Below are positions 55,242 through 64,000 of a stretch of 64,000 bases of DNA, piece by piece. This DNA is from Tausonia pullulans. Taxonomy: Eukaryota > Basidiomycota > Tremellomycetes > Cystofilobasidiales > Mrakiaceae. The number at the start of each line of letters is the position of its first letter. Within the stretch, counting starts at the first letter, position 1. The notes under the pieces are model-generated. The model worked only from the letters and a program-made list of their open reading frames with translations, did not search any database and was not told the DNA's origin. The stretch lies in NCBI GenBank assembly GCA_951802195.1, contig OX637628.1:62001-126000 (forward strand), read 5' to 3'. A program made the position numbers and the translations under genes.

Positions 55242-57381
55242 ACTGCCTTCCCGCATAGACCCCATTGCCCACTGTTCCCTGCTCTTCCTTCTCATTTCCT
55301 TCCTCTTGCCCACCTGCCTCATATTCCGTTTCCCTCTCTTTGTACCGCTCCTTTTTTTAAGTCCCGTCAAAATCTCCTTTCTCCACCTTAGTCTCGATCC
55401 AGCTAGTTTTGCTTCCTCCTACTTCTTCTCCCTCTGGCTCTCTTTCTCTCCGTCGAACCTTTTCATCTCCTTCTCCTGTATCTCGGCTTTGCCCCTTCTC
55501 TCTTCCCCTCCTGCCTCACGTCTTCCCTTCTTCCCTTTCTTCCTCACTTTTCTCTCCTCAAAAGCCGCTTCTCCTACGAGACGCGGCCCTCTCGATATGT
55601 TTCCATTTGTTACGGATTTTCGCCTCCCTTGTTTCCCTTCCAACTCCCTTTCAACTTCCTCCTATCTTAGTGACTTTGTTCCTGCGGAAGTGTGCGCCCC
55701 TTCCCTGAAATGAGAGAAACACAGCGCAAGCGAGAGCCGAAACTCCCCACCTACCCTCGCTTCCAGGCACTCGACGCGCGCGTGTACAAGATGATCAGTA
55801 CCCGGGTTTTCACCGGTGACCGACCGACTGACCTGGTCAGACAGGAGGGATCAGGTTGAAACGTCTCGAGATCCTTGCTTCCTCTCCTCGCCTCCCAGCT
55901 TGCGTGTTCGATTTCGCTTCCTCTCCTTTCATCGTTCGCACTCATCAATGCGAGTGAGTGACTGACAGCTTGGCCCTCTTTCACATGACTCCTCTCCTTC
56001 CTTGGGGGGAGTTCATGAACTCCGGCCCCCTCTCTCGCCGGATCGCTTCATTGAACGCCTTGATCCCCCGACCCGCGCAGCAGTCATTCGGAGAGGGAAC
56101 CCCCTCCCCCACAGACGTGTGAAGCAGACGGCTGCGAGGGCAACGAAGCCCGGAGTTCCGGTGTTTGGATGCGAATTTCGCGCGCACCCGCGTGGCCCTT
56201 CGCCACGTACGATATAAGCGAGGACCCTCATTTCGCTCAAGGGACGGAATCGGGATCGTGAAAAAGAGAAAGAGATAGAGAGAGAGAGTGAGAGTGAGAG
56301 GGAAAGGGAAACCACCCATTAAGACTCGAAGATGACATGAGGATAGCTAGGCTGGACGGAAGAAACGCAAAGTCGTAAACTGTATCCCGTCCGAACGGGC
56401 AGCTTTTGCCCGAGACCGCGGGGGACCAGCGGCTCTGCGGTGTCTCGATCTGTCTCTCGATAACCGATCGAACCAGAGAGGCGGGCTAGGTCGGAGGGTG
56501 TGATGGAGGAAGGACGTGGTGGCCAGAGCGGATGTTTGAATAATGACAAACAGCCGCGCGCGGTTGGCTTACGAAAGCAAGAAAGTTGTCTTTTTCCGCC
56601 TGGAACGTGGATAACCGGTCCCTCCGGCAGGTTGAGCGGGTGAAACGGGGGGACGAGCGACAAGTATAGAGAAGTTGAGCGACATGTCGCAAAGACGGGA
56701 ACTCGTGTACGCGCGCGCGATCTGGTGGCGAAAGTGGCTACCGGAGTTTGGATTGGGCAAAACAGTTCCCTGCCTAAACTTCCGCCCCCTCAACATCTTG
56801 ATCGCTCACATGGGCGCACGTGCCAGGCAGCCCATTTGGCTTGCCGCCCCTGTCGGCTCTTGCTCTCTGTCAAGTAGGCGCTCGACTTGTTTGGCTGGGA
56901 GAAACAAGGGGGAGGAGACGAAGAGCTGAGGGGGAAGAAACCTTCAGGGGCCGCCGGAGAAAGCGGGGACCGCGAGTGCGCGTGGCGCTCAGGAAGCAAG
57001 AGCATCGAGGAGGAGAAGCCGAATGAGCAAGCCCCTGTCCGCTCTATCCCCGCGTGGGGCGAGGGTCTCGGAAGGGGGCATAAGAGAGGATGAGCAGGAG
57101 AAGCAACGGACGGCGGACCCCTTGACGGTCGGTCGCCCACGGCAGCAAGGTCCTTGCTGGAGTCACTCCTTCCCCCCTCCTCCCCGCCCCTGGCAGGACT
57201 TAGCTTCCCCGTCCGAGAAGGTCGACTCACTCTCACTCGAAACGAAACAAATGCCCGCTGGCAAGTATTCTCCAAACGAGCACCCACCCTCACTCAATCA
57301 CACCCACTGCTTTTTCATTCTCCTTTTGCTTCTTCGCCCCAGCCACCCATACCCTACCTCATCGTCTACCTACCTCCTTGC
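55242..57381. other. Long intergenic region without a clear gene
   Basis: About 2.1 kb lie between the MED25-like stop codon and the next plus-strand start. The first ~450 bp are T/C-rich, as in a 3' UTR. The rest has mixed composition. Frames of 60-170 codons occur on both strands, but none shows family motifs or a coherent splice structure. A GAGA-type run lies near 56276-56300. The last ~200 bp before 57382 are pyrimidine-rich like other leaders here. Confidence 0.4.
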
Positions 57382-58736
57382 ATGCTCACCATGCCTTCGC
57401 TCGCAAAGTCAACTTTCCCGCCGCCGTCGCCGTCACCGACGCTCGCGGACTTCCCCTCCTTCTCGCTTGCCTCCCTCGGCTACTCTCAGGCCTTCACGGG
57501 CCTCCTCCCCCAACGGTCGACCGATTATCAGCCGTGAGTTGTTGCTCGCCCGCCTACCGACTGTCTACTGCCTCTCGTACGATGTCCTGACGAAACAGCT
57601 CTTCCTTCCTCGCCTTCCTCCCCCCTCTCGTTCGCACTGCGGCCGGTCAAATCTCTGACTCTTGCTTCGCTTCCGTTCCCCCTGACTCACACGACGTGCT
57701 CGCGCAATGACCTCATCTCCCGCTCATGATCCACTTTGATCACTCCCACTCCTCACCTCCTGCTCATTTGTCTCTCCACACTTCAAAGATCCCCGCCATC
57801 TACACCGTCGGGCACTTCGCAGCTCGTCCAACGGCAGACGCGGCCCCGCCGGCGGTCGTCCGTCATCTCACTTCCCTCGTCATCCGTCACCTCGCCCAAT
57901 ACCCACTCGCATTCCCACAACGGGACGCCCAGCTCGGAGCAACCCCCGCTGCCGCCTCTCCCCAGTACGGCTGCCCATCCTCCGTCATCGCTGTCAGCCT
58001 CGCTTGGGGGGTACTTCCGCGTCACCGTCAACGTGTTATCGTCCTCCTTGGCGTCTTCTGCCTCGACATCGACCTCAAAGGGAGGAAAGGGCTCCCCCAA
58101 TGCAGCTGGCACGCCAAGTTCCGCCAATAGGCGAGCCCTGAGAGGAGACCCCGGCCTCAGGGAGCAGAGCACACCTCAGCAACAGGACGTCTTCTTTGAC
58201 ACCCCCAAAGGCTTCCGCGAGCGGTGGGTCCACGGTCGTTTCGCTCACGCATGCCATTGTGCCTGACGCCAGCACTTCCCTCCCTTCTTCTTTTTTTCAA
58301 CCTCAGCCGCAATTTCCGTGGCGCGGTTGGTCCTCTCATCCCCATCTCCACCGAAATCACTGCATCTCCTGCCGCTTCGATCCGCTCGACGACTCGATCG
58401 AAGCGCTCCGCTACGCTCGCATCATCCAAATCGGCCGCCCGTCGGTCGCTCCCCGCTGGCACCTCCATGCAGATGACGCCCCCTCCACCTCTACCGCTGC
58501 ATCATATGCCTTCTCCCCCGCCTCCGAGGGCTCCTCCGCCGACTTCGAGGCTCCCGGACCTGCCGATGCAATCCTTGTCGGCAAATGCATCCCCGTCGAC
58601 GCTGTCTTCTTTGGCGGCAGGGGCGCAGACCCAGTCTCCGGGGAGAGATGCCGCGCTCTCTCCTGAGGAGAGAGAGAAGAGGCGGAGGGCCAGGGGAAGA
58701 GAGGAGGCCCTAAGGGCGCTTGAAGGGAGGAGGTGA
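57382..58736 (+). CDS. Ser/Pro-rich protein of unknown function
   Basis: Three exons (57382-57533, 57789-58223, 58307-58736) give 338 residues. An in-frame second Met lies at 57391. Recognisable features are ADFPSFSLASLGYSQAFTGL near the start, GGYFRVTVNVLSSSLASS in the middle, then VFFDTPKGFRERRNFRGAVG. Long Ser/Pro-rich tracts follow, and the C-terminus is charged (SPEEREKRRRARGREEALRA), probably a helix. Exon phases are consistent and the introns are GT-AG. I do not recognise the family. The compact short motifs between disordered tracts suggest a regulatory or scaffold protein, but this is only a guess. Confidence 0.65.
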
Positions 58737-60186
58737 GCGTGACAAAACCTCGCTTGGTTCCTCTCACCATCACTCTCGACCCCTGTCGACCCCCCTCCTC
58801 CCACCTCCACCGCCCTGAATACTATGTTGTCACACTCGTACACTACTCCCTTAGCCTCACATAATTTCTCCTCTTGGACAACAGCCCTTCGCATGCATCC
58901 CTTTTTCCCCCATTTTCGCCTTCAACCAGTAATCTTCCCTCTGTGCTTACCCCCGGTTCATCTAGTCCCTCGCTCTTGTAGTCCTGTCCTATCCTCTTCT
59001 CTTGATCTTTCGCTCCGCACAGTAGTTCCGCTGCTTTTCACTCTCGCAATTCGCTTCGCAACCACGCTTCGCACATTGTACTGGGATCGGTCAAATTCTG
59101 ATCCGCCGCCCCTCAGTCTATCTTGCTTCTATCCCTCTTTTTACTTCCCGTTTGCTTACTCTAGCTCAGATATCCTATGACCTTGAGTGCGGCTGCCTCT
59201 TCAGGTGGTCGACCCGCTTCCCTTACCTCCTGTCTCTTGCCTTGTCCTTTGAGGTCAACACTCGCTGCTCGACTCCCTCACAAATATGTTCTCCCTTTCG
59301 TCCCTTTTCTCACCATCGTCTCGGTATCAGCGAACTGATGTTACATATCGCACAAAAGGACAACCACAATTCCGCTCAACCCCTCGTTTTCTTTATTTCC
59401 GTCGGGTTCGACGGCATTGTGTCCATCGCGCCGTCATCCAGCCAGCTTAGATCCCTTACTCCGACTCCACTCATCCGCTACCTCGCCTTTGCACCCTTCT
59501 ACTCAGACCAAGATGGGGCTTTCACGATTTGCGATTGCTTTCCCCCTAGTTCTGTTCACCTCTTCCCACCGCATCTGCGGATGACGGCGCGGCGAGACCA
59601 AACGGCGGTGCATTGTCGGCTGGTCGGCATGAGCGTTTCCTTAGGCTTGAGATGGGTTGGGGACAAATAGATCGTTCAAGTCGGTATCAAGATGAGGTCT
59701 GAGACCACGTCAATATGACGGGTATTGTCTGGGGATGAGCTGTTGGTTACATTAACTGACGAGCGATGAAGGAAGAAGGGCAGGATGTCGAGCGAAGGAG
59801 CAAATGCTCGACGCAACTAGTTCAATCGATCTGTCAATACAGTAGTTTAAACTCCGATTCCCCGGAGGATCCCTGTCCATTATTTGACCACTTCTCTCTG
59901 TAATCTGTAATCGATGTCGGAGGCGTCTAGCTTGATGAGGCTCTGGGTGGCCAGTCGAAGAGCGCGCCGATGAGCCGGCGACGCTAGTTTCTTCGGTCTG
60001 GCCTTCTCCGTTCTCGCAATGCTCCTGAATATGGCTTGGGAAATTTCATCTCTTCTCGGGACACTATATAGATAGCCTGTTATCGAGGCAGGCACACATT
60101 GAAGCGGCGCGCGCCTCAGGTCCTTTGTTACAATAAGCAGTTCGACCCCCCATAGCTGTCAGCTGGCGTCTTCCGGAGGGTGCCTC
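58737..60186. other. Intergenic region with degenerate open frames
   Basis: This is the first ~1.45 kb of the gap after the Ser/Pro-rich gene. The left part is a T/C-rich 3' UTR-like sequence. A minus-strand frame at 59880-60095 reads a basic, Arg/Lys-rich peptide with no ATG. It could be a gene remnant but is not called. The region is less GC-rich than its neighbours. Confidence 0.4.
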
Positions 60187-60288
60187 CATGCTCGTAAGCC
60201 GCAAAGACTTCACTCGCAGCGCGTAGCTCTATTGGCGACAGGGCGGGCGGCGAACTGCACCCAAGCTTTCGAAGATCGATCAGCGGCG
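60187..60288 (-). repeat. 102-bp dispersed repeat, copy B
   Basis: This is the reverse-orientation partner of 31446-31547, with four mismatches over 102 bp and no indels. Read on the minus strand it keeps the same frame open (LSPIELRAASEVFAAYE). The flanks are unrelated to copy A. Confidence 0.9.
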
Positions 60289-60507
60289 GGAAACCAGGTG
60301 GCGGGCGATGTGCTGACGCTCGCGCGCGGTTCTCTCTATGCGTGAAGGAGGCTGAGCCCTGACGGCCAAGGAGGCATCTCAACATCCTGGACTGCCTCGC
60401 TTGGACTGTCACAACGCCATCCTTTGCCTCTCGACGTCCACCTACCCCTCAGGACGGCAAGAGGGAGATCCGCCTTCGATCCCACCTGGGTGCGCGCTCT
60501 GCTATAT

Positions 60508-60584
60508 GCCATCTACCATCTACCATCTACCATCTACCATCTACCATCTACCATCTGCCATCTGCCATCTGCCATCTGCCATCT
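60508..60584. repeat. Heptamer minisatellite, 11 units
   Basis: Eleven head-to-tail 7-bp units fill exactly 77 bp: one GCCATCT, six ACCATCT, then four GCCATCT. The block structure of the variant units suggests expansion by slippage. It lies about 100 bp upstream of the tentative gene at 60687. Confidence 0.97.
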
Positions 60585-60686
60585 CCTGATCGCCTGCGCC
60601 ACTCGGCCTCTCCTACCACCGCCCGACCACCCGGCTTCCTGAGCCGTATTCCAGGAGTCCTTGCCGCTCGGCCGGCACTTAGGGTG

Positions 60687-61272
60687 ATGCCCTTCTACCC
60701 GTCCTTCAGCCGGAGCGTGCCCGTGCCCGCCTCTCGACGGCCTCGAGCTTCTGCGTCCCGACTCTCGATGGAAGAGGAGGAGAGGAAGGACGATAGGAAG
60801 GAGGTCAGACTACGGACCGACGGCACCACCGGTATGTGCTCAACTGCTGGCCACCAGCTGTGCCCTCGCTCACTGGTTCCGCCCCTCTCCAGCCCCAGTC
60901 CACTCCTCCCTCTCTGCCCTTCTCCATCCCTCTCTGCCCTCCTATGTCCCAACGCCCTTGGGCTCACTCACCTCGCTCTCTCTTCCCGCCTTCTCCTCAG
61001 CGGGTCACGTCAGGCTCCCTCGACCGGCAGCGTTACCTCCATTGCAGAATCTGAACCACCTCTCACCAACGCGAATTGTCTTCCCCCTCCACGCACTTCC
61101 CCGCGTCCGCGAGCTCGCCTCACACGACCAGCAACCTGCATTCCCGCTGTGGCCTCGAGGACAAGATGTCGCCGGAACGGCCCCTCCGTCCCGATCATCG
61201 TCGCCACAAATTCCGTCGGGGATCTCGAAGGACTGGATCGGAGAACTGAGTACTGTCGTCGCTCGCTCCTGA
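60687..61272 (+). CDS. Tentative two-exon gene, unknown product
   Basis: ATG 60687 opens exon 1 (to 60831), which ends with a GTATGT donor. The intron has a strongly pyrimidine-rich end (CTTCTCCTCAG) and exon 2 is 61001-61272. The joined frame gives 138 residues. These include a basic/Ser start (PFYPSFSRSVPVPASRRPR), an acidic-basic helix (MEEEERKDDRKEVRLR) and VRLPRPAALPPLQNLNHL. No family is recognised. Support comes from canonical splice sites and consistent phase only, so this may be a chance frame or a lineage-specific gene. Confidence 0.3.
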
Positions 61273-61446
61273 TACTGGCGCCGCTAAAGGAGGGATCGAG
61301 GATGTCCAGGATTGATCGAGCAAGGTCTAATGAATTTGACGGAACTGCTTGGTTGATTGGTTGATAAAATAATTGCCCGGATTCATGGCGATATCTCCTG
61401 TTCTATCCTTATGAATACAAAAGCTACTTATTAGGCCCTGACGTAT

Positions 61447-61487
61447 GACGACTTCACGACTTCACGACTTTTCGACTTTCGACTTTG
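61447..61487. repeat. Short degenerate ACGACTT tandem repeat
   Basis: About five copies of an ACGACTTC/TCGACTTT octamer lie between the tentative gene and the 3' end of DPB4. The unit degrades from left to right. Confidence 0.75.
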
Positions 61488-61594
61488 TTTCTCTTTTCTT
61501 TCACTCGGTCTGCCTTGTGACATAGTTGTTGCCCTGTTTTAGTCTTAAAATCAAGGTGTCTATCATGCGATCCTGCCTCCTCTCACTGATCACT

Positions 61595-62910
61595 TCACTT
61601 CCTCCCTCTGCTCTTGGGCGGCGGAACAGGCATCTGAGCCCCCTCCTCCTCTTCGGCCCCACTCTCGCCTGCCTCGTCGCTTTCCTCCTCCTCTCCCTCG
61701 AGCTCTTCTCCCTCTTCTTCATCCTCCTCATCCTCTTCGGCGTCCTCCTCGTCTTCTGAGAAAGGAAGGGAAAGAGGTGTGAGTTGCGCAAAGAGCAAGC
61801 GCGTCGCTCCCACTGGTCATTTGACCATTGACAACACTCACCCTCCGCATCCTCCTCGTCCTCTCTCTCGTCCTCCTCGGCCGCATCATTCTCCTTCGCC
61901 GCAGTTGTCGTTCTGTCTTTGCCCCTCGTGGAAGACCCCTTGATGGCGGCGGCGGTAGACGGTCGCGCGGTTGCGTCGGAGGACTTGCGGGGCTGCTTTT
62001 TTGGTGGAGGGCCAGCTTGAGCGGTGCGGTAGGCTAGTTGGTAGGAGATGCAGGAATTGACCGGTTAGAGTTGTCTCTTAGAGATGAAGGGCGGCCAGGT
62101 AGAAGTGTGGCGGGCAAGGGTTTACGGCGCGCCGTTCCGCCGCCATCCGACGCCGAATGCGCCATACCTACAACACCACATCAAGTGGCGGGTACGTGTG
62201 CTTACCTTCCAGCTCCTCATTCAGGATAGGCAACAACTCGTTCGGGAAGAAGTCAGCCTCTTTGATGGCCTTGAGGACATCCTGGGCGGCGATGGTTTTG
62301 ACGCCTCGGTCGACAGCGACGTCGTGGGCGCTGCATTGAAGAGAGAAGCAGGGTCAACCTCCTGGGATATATAACATCGGTTTTGTCCCGGAGGGAGTGG
62401 AGAAGGAACGGACGTCGCAGCTGAAGAAAGCGAGGGCGAGGGACATCAATGGGGCAGTGGTCAAGTCGCGTCAACACATTATAGTGAACCGACGCGTCCA
62501 GTCGCGCGGCGCAGTTTGGGGCCAGGACGAACCAAGGTAGTTAATAAAGACGGTCGTCGATTTGGAGATGGCAGGAACGACATCTTTGGCGAGCTTGATG
62601 TTTGCAGGGAGCTGGTTGAGAGAGGCAAAGGGGCGGAAAGCGCGTCAGTCACGCGAGCGGTCTGCTTCACAGAGCTCGACCCGACGTACAGCCTCCCTAA
62701 CAATCCTTTGGACAGTCTTCTTCTGGATCTCGTAATTCTCTGTTCGATGGGAAAGGTGAGACAATGGACCAAGACAATGAGGACGACGCGTCGAGGGCAG
62801 AGCGAAGAGGATGATGAACCAGAGGTTGACGAACCAATACCGTTGAAGACAGTCTCCTCTTGCTTCTCAGCTATGTCGGTTGCGAACGCGGGCATAGCTT
62901 TGGGAGGCAT
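61595..62910 (-). CDS. DPB4: DNA polymerase epsilon subunit Dpb4 (histone-fold, POLE3-like)
   Basis: Seven minus-strand exons (62841-62910, 62690-62739, 62533-62611, 62414-62420, 62206-62330, 61842-62033, 61595-61755) give 227 residues. The histone fold reads KKTVQRIVREALPANIKLAK, DVVPAISKSTTVFINYLAAT, then AHDVAVDRGVKTIAAQDVLK and AIKEADFFPNELLPIL, the NF-YB-like pattern of Dpb4/POLE3. The C-terminus has a basic Ser/Thr/Lys stretch and a very acidic tail (EEDEEDEEEGEELEGEEEES), also typical. Dpb4 pairs with Dpb3 in polymerase epsilon and acts in chromatin remodelling (ISW2/CHRAC). Exon 4 is only 7 nt (CTGCGAC), uses a GTCCGT donor and restores the L1-alpha2 loop. Confidence 0.87.
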
Positions 62911-63457
62911 GGCGGGCGGGCAGTTGGCGGTGGGGGTCAAGGGTGCTTCGACTTGGCCTCAGCGCGAGGTTTATGATGCACGCGTAGCACCCCGAGACCG
63001 ACCTACGCTTGGATCAGTTCAGTCGTTAGACGCGTCAGGGTTCCACATCTCGCTCAGGATCAGGAGGACGGTCGCCTGTAGAGTTGATGAGTAGCGAGTG
63101 GTGAGTACGGCAAGAACTCTGGATGCCCATCACCATCTCCTCGTTGAACTGCGCGCGCACGTGAAGAACGCCGGGGCGGCGCGGATGTCATTTCTGGACT
63201 CCTTTTTTCGATGGCAAATAGGCACTTACCCAATTCCAGCGAGCTCGAGTAGCTCCTTGCTTTTTGTGCAACCACGAGCCAGGTGTGGACCCCTGGCGGC
63301 GGACGGAGCGACGAGGAAGACGACGCCGGCTATCGTGGCCCGATCGACCGGTAGTTGAGAGAGGGAGAGGAAAGCGACAATGCCCTGGTTCTTATGACCC
63401 AAACCACCATCCCAATACCTCTCACCTCACTCTTCTACTCCTCCTCGACCCGCTAGC
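62911..63457. other. Divergent intergenic region
   Basis: These 547 bp lie between the start codons of DPB4 (minus) and the carrier gene (plus). The plus-side leader is rich in CT and CAC words. No further element was recognised. Confidence 0.45.
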
Positions 63458-64000
63458 ATGACTTCCGTTTCCGACTCCGTACTTCAAAGCATGGCCGGCT
63501 CCATTGGCGGCATGGGTGCCATGGTGCGCGCCCGAACAACGTTTCAGCCCGCTGCCCTCTCCTCGTCCAGTCAGACTCATCCCGTTCCCCCCATCCTCAC
63601 CACAGTCCATCACCTACCCTCTTGTCATCGCCTCCACCCGTGACTCGCTCACGGAGAAAGCCAGCGGCGAGGTGCGTCGGCTGCTTGTCGTCATCACGTT
63701 GAGGGAGTATGCATGCGGCTGAACGGACTCGCGCGCCTCCTGCAGAAGAAGTCCTACAACCCTGCGGCTACCATCCTCCGCATCTACAGCAAGGAGGGTC
63801 TCGAAGGTCTCTACGCCGGCCTCAGCTCGTCTCTTTTCGGCATCGGAGTCACCAACGCTGTCTACTGTTCGTTCCCGTCTTTCATCTCATGCCGGCCCGA
63901 CGCCGAGGGGCCGCGCGGTTGACCAACACGCGCCCGCCGACTTGCTCTGGCTCACCCTCTCTCTCCAACCTGCCCCTTGGCACTCTCACGCTGATCGACG
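63458..64000 (+). CDS. Mitochondrial-carrier-family protein, probably peroxisomal adenine-nucleotide-type (partial)
   Basis: Exons 63458-63523, 63606-63671 and 63746-63866 are readable. The gene continues in an intron to the right edge. The protein starts MTSVSDSVLQSMAGSIGGMG, then SITYPLVIASTRDSLTEKAS, then KKSYNPAATILRIYSKEGLE and GLYAGLSSSLFGIGVTNAVY. This is the first carrier repeat: helix 1 with PLxxxxTR in place of PxDxxxTR, then the EGxxGLYxGL signature and helix 2. The TYPLVIASTR variant resembles the PMP34/Ant1 peroxisomal carriers more than inner-membrane carriers, but only one of three repeats is visible. All introns have GTGCGC/GTGCGT/GTTCGT donors. Confidence 0.82.

Noticed and set aside
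59880-60095. Minus-strand 71-codon frame with a basic, helical-looking peptide
   Set aside because: There is no ATG in phase, no convincing splice partner and no recognised family. It could be a gene remnant, but the evidence is too thin.

Overview
The window looks like nuclear DNA of a basidiomycete yeast, most likely a red yeast of the Microbotryomycetes (Rhodotorula/Rhodosporidium-like). That placement is inferred from GC-rich sequence, strong C/G preference at third codon positions, very intron-dense genes with short introns (many about 50-110 nt) and the gene set. No rRNA, tRNA, CRISPR array, transposon body or viral element was recognised. Exon models were joined by hand from reading frame, splice sites and family motifs.

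Layout, left to right. 1-10.8 kb: the 5' end of an unknown minus-strand gene, then five plus-strand genes: a ribosomal-L1-fold biogenesis factor, OGG1, a membrane-anchored M24 peptidase, a secreted Ish1/Msc1-repeat protein and an F-box-like protein. 11.2-31 kb: MIC60 (minus), NPL4 (plus), a secreted M24-fold protein with 18 exons (plus), symplekin/PTA1 (minus) and a large unknown protein with an F-box-like stretch (plus). 31.8-45.7 kb: a monoacylglycerol-lipase-like hydrolase, an isoaspartyl peptidase/asparaginase, a 41-residue protein, an Hsp20-domain protein, gluconokinase, a small secreted protein, a small mitochondrial protein and an MDR-family oxidoreductase. 45.8-64 kb: chitin deacetylase, the Ca2+-channel component MID1, a Mediator-25-like protein, a Ser/Pro-rich unknown, a tentative small gene, DPB4 (DNA polymerase epsilon histone-fold subunit) and the 5' end of a mitochondrial-carrier-family gene.

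The genes are mostly unrelated housekeeping functions and form no cluster. Loose themes are DNA maintenance (OGG1, DPB4), RNA polymerase II and mRNA 3' ends (MED25-like, symplekin), mitochondria (MIC60, the small presequence protein) and wall or surface stress (chitin deacetylase, MID1, Ish1-like).

The most unusual signal is splicing. Many genes need microexons of 4, 7, 8, 12, 13, 14, 15 or 16 nt. A GC-AG intron and a recurrent GTCCGT donor also occur. Other points are long pyrimidine microsatellites on the sense strand of transcribed regions, a G26 tract inside an intron, and a 102-bp sequence present twice in inverted orientation about 29 kb apart with an open frame preserved in both copies.
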